64,000 bases of DNA, from contig CM055188.1 of assembly GCA_029224185.1 (NCBI GenBank), positions 13,321,997 to 13,385,996 of the forward strand, written 5' to 3'. The translations under genes were made by a program, and so were the position numbers. The notes under the pieces are model-generated. The model did not search any database and was not told where the DNA came from. It saw nothing but the letters and a program-made list of their open reading frames with translations. This document shows positions 40,007-51,400 of the stretch, one piece after another; the stretch's first letter is position 1, and each line of letters begins with the position of its first letter. The DNA is from Karalla daura. Lineage: Eukaryota; Chordata; Actinopteri; Chaetodontiformes; Leiognathidae.

Positions 40007-41271
40007 ATACCATAAATTCATAAATTCCTTCCCATTGCCCCAGATGTCCGTCCCATAGTCACGAACACAAACCAGCGACTTGCTGACCTTCAAGTTAAAC
40101 CTTTTTTAAACTAATTGTCTCGCAAACGTGGTAAATTCTTTATGAACACGCCACAAGGCTCAGAGTCGTGGCAGCTGCACTTGTTTACAGACTCTGGCAA
40201 CATTTTGCTTGGAATGACAGCTATGCATGTTGGTTATATTCACACATGCAGCCTGAAGCTTATTCATGTGCTCACTATTCACTCACTATTCCTCAGAAAT
40301 ATGTCCAGACAGACCTTAAATGTAGTCTGTCTGGACAGAAGGGGTAAAGTTACCTTTTCATATAAATGCCAGTTTTATGCTTGTATGATCCTATTTCAGT
40401 ACTCACACATGCCAATAACCCAAAAATATCACATTAATGTGATCATCAATGTTAGCTGTGATGACACTATAACTATCAGCTATTAATTTCTTTTCCACAT
40501 TTAAGTTTAAGACTCAGAGACTCAATCTCAAAAGTTGCTTCTGAACTTGCTTTGTGATAAAACTCCACCTTTTGGTTTATGCGTCATGCAGAATTCCAAC
40601 CATTGTGATTCAGAATTAGTCATGACTTTTGTGTCACATCTCACCTCAGTCTCATCTCTCTCCTTCTCTAAACATGTAATTAAGGGAAGTTCCCATCTGA
40701 CCCAAATGCTTTCACATTGGATTTGCATTTTAATATGATTTTGTGGCATCGGGATTGTGACCTTTGGGGTTTCCTCCTAGATTATGATGTAGTTGTATTT
40801 GACTTCTCCTTTCCTCTGGTGTAATGAGGCCTTTCTGAATTTCATTAGAAATGCATTATTGTTTGATTATTCACAGGAGTATGTGTAAAATCACAACAGT
40901 TTGATTAACATCAATCTGAATCTGATATTTTTGCTGTTTGACAGAGAGACAGAAATGTGACCTCACAGAAACAGATTGGCCAGCTCAGTGACATCTTAAA
41001 AATCCCTTCTCTTAAAAACGCTCCTCTGATTACAGAGCCCTTAGTGAATTTACCTGAACTTCAGTGTTATCTCTAACGCATTTAGATATTATCTTTCATA
41101 GTGTTAGGGTTCAATTATGAGCCTTTATGTACTGTGTTGGCTGTGTGATCAGGGCGAGATGTGTAATCAGGAAATACCTGTGCTGGTATGCAGGTTATAC
41201 AATTTCACCATCAAAGCTTTACCAATTCATCTTCCCTTCAGTTTTGATATACACTCTCTCTCCCTCTCTCT

Positions 41272-41363
41272 CTCACACACACACATACACACACACACAT
41301 TTCATTCTCATGAGCTGTGATTTTACCTGGGAAAATTACACATCTAAACATCTCTCTCTTTCG

Positions 41364-41400
<37 letters not shown>

Positions 41401-41402
41401 TC
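41272..41402. repeat. compound (CT)n and (CA)n repeats
   Basis: CT tracts at about 41253-41273 and 41350-41379, each running into a CA array; the two units are separated by about 50 unique bases. Confidence 0.85.
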
Positions 41403-41829
41403 ACATAGTTTACTGGTTTTCCATCTGTCTCCATCTAAACAGGGGAATTTTTACCTGCATCATCTTGTTTAGGCAGCTGCTAATCTGATCAAACATCGGC
41501 AGGATGGTGGCTGGAGCTGTCAGTGTTTGCTGAAACTTCCTGCTGGAAATAGAAAATGAGTGTCATAAATTTGCATGTCATCATCGGTAAAAAAAAAAAA
41601 AAAAACAGAGTGAGGCCAAGTTAATTTGAAAGCAGTTTACATACACATAGTACAAGCATTATGTTATTTTTTTATGACTGTGTACTACCTGCAGCATGGA
41701 TAATAAATACAGGTGAACTTTGGTCAACACACCCATGTACGGCAGTTACCCAGGCGGTTGCCTGGCAACCCTTGCTGACCTGTGTTCTACAGAGCTGTTA
41801 CTAAGTGACCACACCTGAATAGACTGTTC

Positions 41830-42090
41830 TGGTCTAGGATTAAGACGCTATTCTCCATTACACAATGTGTTTCACTGCCTTAACCTGAAGGAGAATAAAC
41901 GAGTAAGCAATCATCCGATGACAATGTGGAGGAGACACATTATGCTGACAAGTGAACACTTTATAACGCAATGAACATCACAGTCAAGATTTATGGCATT
42001 TTTTGCAACACATTTGGCAACTGCTAACTGTATTCTCAGTAATGTCCACAACAAGATGGTGACAAGAGACATCTGGAGTCACACAGCTTG
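41830..42090. repeat. possible dispersed repeat
   Basis: Phrases GCCTTAACCTGAAGGAGAAT, CATTTGGCAACTGCTAACTG and ATGTCCACAACAAGATGGTG resemble a fish repeat and weakly the segment at 29.6-29.95 kb. Confidence 0.3.
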
Positions 42091-43308
42091 AAACTTTGAG
42101 GGTTGTGTGATATGCATGACGGGGTTGGATGATTGTAAATACGGGAATTGGAATATTTTAAGCAGGCTCTTGAGTGAATGAAGGAAGGAATGAAGGCTAC
42201 ATATGCATGTATGAAAAACTACTGGAAGAGCAGCTGCAAAAACAAAAAAAGCTTCCTTGCCTCTGTCAATCTATGCTTTCAGACATGTAAACAGAAATAT
42301 GGATGGACCACTATAAGCAATCACGTAGACTCCTTTACACATTACTACTTTATCTAAAGTGAGGTCATAGGTGGACCATTGCTAGTCTGTCTGCCGTGGA
42401 CAGGGCCTTAACAAAAGCTAGTCTGCAATCAAGCAGTTTGAAGGTGTTTTATCAGTGTGTTTATCAGTTCTAATGTAAATTAGAGTAATTAGCACCCCAC
42501 TGAAGTTGGCTGACTGCCTCTAATAACAACTGAGTGTAACATCAAGGAGTGTCACACTCAAAGAGTGTAGCAGCAGAGAGCAAGAGCAAAATCATCTGTT
42601 ATATTTTTTCTAAAGTTACACACATAAACTTGTCAATAAATTCCCTTTCATAACTCTCACTCCTGATAATCTTAGAGCCGTGAGGAGGCCATGCCAACAT
42701 AAGACTATTTCATGGTTCCTGTCTTTCAGGTCATGAATGTTATGTCACACACAATGAGGGAAAGTCTTCTTGTCTTTGTACAGTTGAGCCACACAAGTGT
42801 GACAGGTATGGAACACAAAGAGGAGCTGGAAACTCCCACTTCCTCTTCCAACAGTATGAGAACACCTGAATATTCTGATCCATTACGTGTAAGCATGCAT
42901 GCACGCACACAAAATATTTGAATATAATGCAAGATACACAAAACCATCATGGGTGAGTTTGAGGTTTATTTTGGAGGGAAGTTTTCCATGATTCAAAAAG
43001 TCCACTATTACTGCATGAAGTATATGTTGTTACTGTTTAATATATAAAAGTCATTGAGGTGCTGGGGTTTTAACCAGAACATTTACAACAGGACAAGAAC
43101 AATTAGTTCCATCTCCTTTGATGTTCAAAATGTATTTATAGGTATGTGTATATCCTGATGAAAACTAAATAAAATGTATAATAAGACGCAGGCGTGCACG
43201 CACACACACACACACACACACAGTTTCATACCCGCACTAAAATTAACAGTATGCCTTTGTCTTGGGTTTTCCCAATTCACTGTTATCTTTTATGTTAATC
43301 ACCTTATC

Positions 43309-43314
<6 letters not shown>

Positions 43315-43394
<80 letters not shown>
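43315..43394. repeat. (GT)n microsatellite
   Basis: Pure GT array of about 80 bases; a short CA array lies at 43200-43222. Confidence 0.97.
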
Positions 43395-43400
<6 letters not shown>

Positions 43401-44477
43401 CTATCTATGGGTCTGATTATCTCAGTTCTACGTTATCTTTGTTTTACCTCACTCTGGTTTAACAGTCACAGCAGTTCTGCAGGTACAGAGCCTGTGGCCA
43501 CTTTATTGAAACACTGTAACTGTTTCCAAACACACCTACACATATGTTTTGTAGATGATTATGCAAGTTGTCTGGTATTTCAACAGGTCATGACTGGTTG
43601 GTCTGAACTTCTCTTGTGTTTTGTTTTTCTTTGTTTGTTTTAAAATTACAATAGAACAGAACAATCCAGAAACCTATCAGGGACACATTGACCTACACAG
43701 CGAGGCTTTAAGCTAACTGTGGGGCTCCAGCTGAGATATTATGTCTATCCTTGAGACAGCAGATACAGATGTCTGCTTCTTTCAGGGAAAACAAGGCTGA
43801 TCATGTTGTTGTGTGTAAAGAGTAATTCACTGTAAAGTCACCACCAGTAAATTGTTAGGGCAGAAGAGAGGGCAGCATAACTATAGAGCACATGATGGTT
43901 AGTCCTTCAGTTTGGCCAAGTATCAATTAACCTTTAAAACATAAGACATACTGGACTAAAGTGTGCTTTCTCCCCTGAAGAATAGCTCCTGAGGGGTATC
44001 TCACAAAACAGAAAAGTTAATGAAGTCGGGATACGTTGATTATCCTGGATGAGTTTGACCTTAAGCTGAAAGCAGGTCGATTTGGCCTGGTCAAGATACT
44101 ACGGTGACCTATTCTCTGCAGCTAGCTGGTTCCAGACCAGGCTAACAGCCATGCTAAGATCAATCCTAATGATTCACCTGTATTTCTACTGTCAAACTTG
44201 TGAGGAATTAATGTTTAACAGCATACCCATGGTCTTTCTAAATATGGTGCATCAATTTAAGTATCCTGCATTGCTCTCACAAGGTAAGTCACACATGTTA
44301 TTTGTACCTTCAGAACCTTGGTCATCATAAATGTTTAGCTCTGCTGTGAAGGTTTCTAAATTACATCTTGTATCATTAGGTGAATTCTGGTGCCAGAAGA
44401 CAAAGGCTATGCCTTGTGGTCCCTCAAACCCCTCCACAGCCGGCCTACAACCATGCACACTGCAAAACAAAGGCTTG

Positions 44478-44615
44478 ATCAAGGTGACCTTTGGTCTTCT
44501 AATTTTTTTCAATTTTCAATGGCTGCACCTACCTGAGTTTTTCCCCAGGCCTGTGGCCTGTGATATCATTGCTGCATGCACAGTACTGCAAAACATTGCA
44601 CGTCTACTAAGAAAA
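44478..44615 (+). pseudogene. PIF/Harbinger transposase C-terminal remnant
   Basis: A frame here reads LIKVTFGLLIFFNFQWLH followed by PEFFPRPVACDIIAACTVLQ and NIARLL. This matches the end of Harbinger DDE nucleases (IERTFGLLKRRFxCL ... ACDIIxACxVLHNIA). The position of the third catalytic acidic residue (IE-TFG) reads Lys. Nothing recognisable of the N-terminal part is in the same frame. A transposon-like stretch about 43950-44190 lies just upstream and may belong to the same insertion. Confidence 0.6.
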
Positions 44616-46141
44616 CATTATCTTGTTAGAGTGAAAAAGAGAGAAAAGCCACACAGATTAAAACTGTTTTTTGTTTGTTTTTTTACTGTGTGGATTGAAA
44701 TATTCACTCCACTCTCAACTTTCTGGACCTCCGGGTCCAGTTTCCTGGGGATCTGGTGTTTAATTTCCAAGTCAAATTACATTTCTTAGAGCTTTCTCCT
44801 CTCAACTTTAATTTTAACATCTGCCAGCTCTATCTGTCTCTCAAGGTGTTTTGTATATTCTTTGTGTAGTCAAGTTTGTAAATGATGGAAAATAAATCAT
44901 TTAGCACAGCAGGATTTCTGCATAATGTAGATTTACTTGAACCACTAAGTGGCAAAAGTACAGCATGACCAAGCTGTTTAGGAGACTGTGCAGCCTCAAT
45001 GTCCTGTTACACATATATTTCCACCACATCAAAAACTTCATATCTCTTATGGATTAAATAAGCAAAGTATTTCCATAAAACTGACATGATCCCAGATCCT
45101 GCAACGAAATCCAAAGTCAGATGGTATAATACATTTATTTGATTGTGCTTCATGTACGGCGGTACTGCATTATGTGCCTTGTATGAAGCAGACAGTATGG
45201 CTGGGACAGAGCCTGACAATGCCTCCCTAGATCCCCTCCATCATTTGGCTCCCTTTATTTAAATACAGTGCCAGGTCCTCCGATGGGGTCAAACCCTGGC
45301 TTGGTCGGCCGCCCTGAGTGCCAGTTTTATGTTGTTTTGTTGTTTGGTCATATTTTATCACAATCATTCAATATAACTGGAGACACCTAATCTATCCATC
45401 CAGTATGTTCCTTATGAAAGATAGATAGATAGATAGATGGGCACACACATCCAGGATAACTGTCTGCACTTATTTATTATCTGCATTACCCAAGTAACAT
45501 GCACATCTACTTGCCTTCTTACTCACATTTAAAGCATACTATGCTGTTGATTAGTGGACTTTAAAAGTAACTCCTTTAGCCCTTTAATTGTGGCCTTATT
45601 ATGACAGTTCCAGTGGAGCACTGTTTATTAATTGTACATTTTTGGACTACGAACACATGAGGCCGGTGCACTGCTATATGCCAGGTTTTCTCTTTTCCTA
45701 AATTATTGCGCTAGCAGCTGCCTTTTTGTCTTATGTTGTGTTTTGACACATATAATGAATAAATCTGACTATAAGGATCTTCAAATATTTAATTATTGTT
45801 TATTTGTCCTGTTTGTTATTGTCTCTTTTCAGAAATTACTATCTCCCAATGACAAATTTCAGTTCTATTTTCACTGAGCCCTAAACATATTTCCGTTTGA
45901 GTGCTTTCACGTGTGGCAGTATTTTCAGAGCTTGTTCTCTCTTGAGTAAAACTTGTAACGGAACAACGCAGAAGTGAAACCGTAGGTGATGCAATGTGGA
46001 GATGGAAAGCGCTGACACTCGCGTTTTTATTTCCAAAGAGAAATCTTCGGGACTTCAGAGGAAGCGGAGGTCTGGAGAGAGGAGGAGGCAGGAAAAGGGG
46101 CTGAGCGAGAAGAAAACGGGAAGAGAACTTTTACCGGAAGA

Positions 46142-46247
46142 TGACGTCACTCGGAGCGGCACAAAAAACCCGCAGGCAGCTTCGCTTTTTACGGGAAAAC
46201 CACAGACGGTGTTTGGGAAAACACAAGTCGAAGCACGCGTGACGTCA
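46142..46247. promoter_or_regulatory. two perfect CRE palindromes in a CpG-rich block
   Basis: TGACGTCA occurs at 46142-46149 and again at 46240-46247, each the full palindromic CREB/ATF site. Both sit in a CpG-containing, purine-rich block (about 45990-46260) unlike its AT-rich surroundings, about 1.1-1.2 kb upstream of the sdc4 TATA box. This could be an upstream enhancer or an alternative promoter. No transcript can be assigned from sequence alone. Confidence 0.5.
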
Positions 46248-46526
46248 GGCTCACTTTTCATTCACACTGGCAACATCTGACTACTTTTGTGTTTTAAACC
46301 TTAACTAAACCTACTGCAGCGGTTTATTCAGCTACAGTCCGCTGTGTAATCATTACACACCGAGAGTTGTATTTTTACTGGTGAGAAAGGGCACTCATGA
46401 TACATGAAAGGGCTGGAAATATGAGCTCATCCACGAAAAAACGGTTACTTATTTGTTTCTTCACACTGCACTCAAACAGAAGGCACAGGTGGCGTCAAAC
46501 AAATTATCATTACTTACAGATATTAC

Positions 46527-46682
<156 letters not shown>

Positions 46683-46904
46683 GATCTTCATTGGATATTC
46701 AAAAACTCACCTAAGGATTACTATTCATCCTGACTTAAAGATGCAACTGCTATTATGTTTTCAAATAGTTTTTTCACCAAATCACATAGTAGCTATTTGT
46801 GTTGCATCTTCTCATATCTACATATTTTGTCCTATTGAAAACTGTCACCCTCTACTTATAGTGATGTAACCAGGGAACCTCCCTAAGAGTCTTTCAAATG
46901 ATGC

Positions 46905-47113
<209 letters not shown>

Positions 47114-47310
47114 GTCTTTAAGACTGTATGTATCCACAAAGCTATAGAGAGAGAGAAGCAAAGCATAACATTTCTGTCCTGATATATAGTTTGAGACTAT
47201 AGTGACAGCAACAACAACAACAACTACAACTACAATTCCAGTAATATGTGATGTTACGTGAAGCCAATTTAACTTCGTCTACGGTTTCTGCAACATCCGG
47301 GCCAGTTCGG

Positions 47311-47342
47311 GGGGCGGGGCCTCGGTGTGGCGACTATATAAG
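47311..47342 (+). promoter_or_regulatory. sdc4: sdc4 core promoter: GC box and TATA box
   Basis: A GC box (GGGGCGGGGC, 47311-47320) is followed by TATATAAG at 47335-47342. A start about 25-30 bases further on, near 47365-47370, would give a leader of roughly 200 bases. No ATG occurs between about 47370 and the sdc4 start codon at 47573, so scanning ribosomes would meet the correct start first. Confidence 0.7.
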
Positions 47343-47572
47343 CCGGTGAGCGCAAGCCGCTGCAATAACGTAGAGCAGAGTAAATAAATCTGATCAAGGT
47401 GCTGTGGAGGACGGTCACTGGGTCGATCGTAATACCTGCTGGGATTTACCAAGACAGACAGCCCGCCAGAAGACGCCGCTTCAGTTTTAACCTTCGGCCA
47501 AACTAAGACTCTCTGCTCCTAAACTTTCTGTTCTCAAACTTGAAGAGTAACTTTTAAAGTGCGACGACAGCC

Positions 47573-47626
47573 ATGTTGAGCCTGTGCCTGCTGCTGATGT
47601 TGTCCGCCTCCGTGTGCTCTGAGTCG
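47573..47626 (+). CDS. sdc4: sdc4 coding exon 1: signal peptide
   Basis: Eighteen codons: M followed by a Leu-rich hydrophobic core (LSLCLLLMLSASVCSES), a typical syndecan signal peptide occupying exon 1. The ATG has G at -3 and is the first ATG after the TATA box. The donor G|GTAAGT at 47627 is consensus and leaves phase 0. Joined to exon 2 it gives ESVRETE, matching human SDC4 ESIRETE just after its signal peptide. The gene encodes a type I transmembrane heparan-sulfate proteoglycan that acts as co-receptor with integrins and growth factors at focal adhesions. Confidence 0.92.
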
Positions 47627-48397
47627 GTAAGTTGTTCTGCTTACACACACCCAACACCGATACAACAACATTAACAACCCTGTACCTCCAGCTACGATTT
47701 GAGGAAGTTTTTGTCCCGGGGGAGCTAAGAGGCACACACTTCATAGGACCAGCCCATACATAACCTGTTGAGCTCTCGTTTCTCCGCTTCCACGCACGTT
47801 TTACATGTTGTATTTAAATATCAGAGCCTGGGTGTTGTTAGGACCGACTATGTGCATGTCTGTAGTCCCGTGTGAGAGCTGGTGGGAGAGGGGCAGTCAG
47901 GCATCCACAGCCCGCTGCTATTATCCAGAGAGGGGCCCAGAGAGGGGAGGGGAGGGGGGTACTGGTCAGTCCCTCCAGTCACTTCTGATGGGCTGATCCT
48001 GGGGACATTTGTGATGCTGCCCCCCTTTTGTTTTTACTCTGTGATCAATTAGCCCCCAGAAAGTTACCTCACAGATATCCCCCCTGCCCCCCACCTCCAA
48101 CCTCACCGCGGAGGTTCTCAGATTCCCATGTTTACTTGCTGTCCCTCCTATTTCATTAGTATTTCATTTTGCTTTGTAAAAAGTGTGTTTTCATTTCAAG
48201 TTTTGTTGTTGTCACCTGAAACCTGATTTCCCTTAAAGAAACCCCCTCAAGGTATCAAAAAGTATCTGTATCTATAGCCATCAATTATGATTATGTGTCA
48301 ATTTATGTGTGGTGTTTTATGGACTTCAGGTCAGTTGATTTTTTTTTTAAATCAAGATGACACGTTTTCATTTCCTTAACACAACCCTAGCTTTTGC

Positions 48398-48427
48398 TCT
48401 TTCACTCACAAAAGTGTGAGTGAAAGA
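48398..48427. repeat. stem-loop in sdc4 intron 1
   Basis: TCTTTCACTCACA pairs perfectly with TGTGAGTGAAAGA across a 4-nt AAAG loop (13 pairs). Confidence 0.85.
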
Positions 48428-51400
48428 TTTTTGTTAATTTTGTTTTTTTTGATGAGACTGAATGTTTTGCATTTCTAACAAGGATTTCTGTATGTGTGAC
48501 AGATGCTCAACCGGCACCTCTACCTCTGTGCTTTTCAGCTTTACTCTACATTTTACTAGTTAGTTTACTAGAAGCTGGTTGTTGTGTGTTTGGATGTGAT
48601 GCAGTGTTGACTTCCACACTACCAAATGCACCCAGGCCACAACTTTAAGTAACTGATTTTAGATTTATCACTAATACCATCTACACAGACTAATAAAGTC
48701 TTTGAATCAACAGTTGTTTAGATAGCTCGACAACTGTTGTCTGTGGTTCCACAGGCAGACAGACACACACACACACACGCTCAGTTCACTTCAAAATGGT
48801 GTGAAGAGTAGTATCTTTACAGATCACTTCTCTGTGTGGAGGAGGGGGGGGGGTCTTCATCTGTTGTGTTCATGGGAGAAAATGGTTTGTAAGGAATCAC
48901 CATTTCACAGATATGTTCTCACCTGCTTCCCTGTGACATCCTGAAAGTTCCCACACGGAGCCCCCCAGCGACCGGGGAGACTAATCCCAGCAGATTGAGG
49001 CTCTGAAGTTCAGCTGCCTTCAGGCCGCTTGTCTCCCAGCACGCTGCTGTCAGAGGCCAGTGACTGCTGGTCGGACCCTCCTCTCCCCCACAATCTGTTA
49101 CATTCCTCAGAAACATGTAGCTTCTGCTTGCTCACTCTGCCCAGTGCTTTGTCGCCATCCACTCCCTCCTGCTTCTTCTTCTTCTTCTTCTTTTTTGATT
49201 TCCTCTCAGGAATGTGACCTTTGGTGACCTTGACCGGCCCTCTTGGGGATTTTGCACACTTGGAGGGATCTCAATAGGGCCCTGGGGCCTTTTCATAAGG
49301 GACACTTCGTTCCTGTAGCGTCCCCTATAGCGTAGATACACCTACAGCTTTCCCACCAATGTGTTCTCTGCAGTTCTCCCTTGCACCTTAAGTAAGCCCT
49401 GGCCCTCCAGATTTTCAGCTTTTTGCTTCTACAATCATCACTCAATCCGTCTCCCGTCTGTTCCCTCCCAGCCCCTTGCCGGCTCTGTGATCAATTGTCA
49501 TTCCTCAGTTGGCCTCAGCAGCTTTTCTCCTTTTTTCTTCCTCTTTTTTGCAGCACTCTCCTTTGATGGATACTTAGCCTCTGAGCTATGACAATCCTTC
49601 CCTCCACCTCCCTCCCTCCTTCCAGCCTTTTCTTCTCTCGACCCACTGAGGTCATTATTGGTATGTGGGTTTGGCGTTCCCAGATAATCGATAACAATGT
49701 TCTGCTACCTGACAAAAGAACATGCTCTGAAAGTTAAGCTTTTTTTGGAGCCAAAGGCATGTTTGGAATGTTTTTTTATAATCAATGGACAGACTTGGCT
49801 TTTCTATCTACTTGATACCAGGAGACTACTCATTTTCAAATTCTTGGAAGTTATTGATTCGTTTAGCAAACTCTTCCTGCCCATTGTCGACTGTTTTCAG
49901 ATATGTGTAGTCTGGCCAAGGCTGTGTCTACAGTTTTTATCAGTTTGTCCAAAATAGAGCAGGTTAAACAAATCGTGTTCCTCTGGCCTTTTCCATTGCC
50001 CATGTTTGGGAACGCAAGTCACCACAAGTGGTTCATGGTGTGTGTGAAGGAGGAAGATAAAAAGTACAGCAAGTGTGTATTTTTGGGGGGAGTGGGGGTG
50101 GTGGCTCTTGGGCAAGGTCCGATTGGACAAATGGGGAAAAAGTCATTTCAAAACCTTTTTTTGTGGCTTTCATGTCAATTAACAATGTCGATTCACCTTA
50201 ATTCACCAAATGTGCTTGTGATGGCAACTGCCGTGGTTAATCAGGGTAACAAAACTCCTCTTTGGCCCACAGTTAATCCATGTTGCACCACCAAACCTCA
50301 GCTTGTTGCCTTTGGAGTCCATTTGTTCTGTTCTTGTTGGAATGTCACTGGTTTTGCATTAAGCTCCCAATCATTTGCACCAGAATGAGCTGGTATTTTA
50401 AGGAAGTTTTTTTTGTCTGTTTTGCATGATGGGGTGCTCTGAAAGCCTGTGTGGTGAAAAGAATGCAGGGAAGGAGGGAGGGAGAAAGGGAGCATGATAA
50501 ATAGTATCACCAGGATGTAATAATGGTTCCTGCATTGCTGTCCGCTGGTCTATAAAATCCCTTTGGGCCGAGGAATGTTGGCACAGAGAGAGGAGGTTTT
50601 TGTCCTTCCTGCCTGTGATTGAGAGCAGTCGAGAATCTGATCCCCCCTCTTCCCGTCACCACCACCGCCACCTCCACCCCTTTTCAACCACTACATATTC
50701 TGGTAGTTGTAACATGAACTATATGAATACATGGGGCCATAAAACACTCCTGTTCTCTTCATTGCGCTCATCCAACTTTTCTGCTGTTATATATTATTCT
50801 ATGCTGAAACTGTGGAGGCCGCACAGCAGGGGTACCACTCATGGTAGCCATTTTCATTATTGTTGCAAAGAAACAGTAGTAGAACAAAAACTACTGGGAA
50901 CAGTTCTTTCCCCATCCCATGTGAAAGTAGCTTAATGATCATACCTAAAAACCTCTAATTTTTTAACACATGTTAACAGTCTCCTTAATTGAGACTTGTT
51001 AATGCAGCCATTATGGCCAGATCTTATTTCAGTTATAGATTGGATGAATCAGTTGATCAAATGACAAGTTGTTAACTTGTTAACAATGAGGGAAAATTGA
51101 CATCATCATTCCCCAGATCCCGGAGAAGTTAAGCCTCAGAAATCAGCAGCAAATTCTCAGAAATCATCAACTTATCTTCCGTCTGTCCATCTATCTATCC
51201 AAATGTAATTGAACAGGTCAACGTGATGTTCTTATTTACAGCGTCAGCCTGGGAAACATAAGAATAACACCCCCCACACACACCCGCCCTGTCACCTCCC
51301 CCCTTTTCTCGCAAAGACCAGCTCTCGAGGCCTCATGGAGGAGCAGTGAAAACGCAGAGGGCCAGGGCAGAGCGTGGAATATGATCCTTGCTGTGTTTCC

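Noticed and set aside
45996..46280. 94-codon frame in the CRE block as a gene
   Set aside because: It opens with GTG (first ATG at 46002), is Lys/Arg/Glu-rich from purine-rich DNA, and resembles no known protein.
49903..50388. 161-codon frame in sdc4 intron 1
   Set aside because: Starts at a non-conserved position, shows no domain, and composition is like the surrounding intron.
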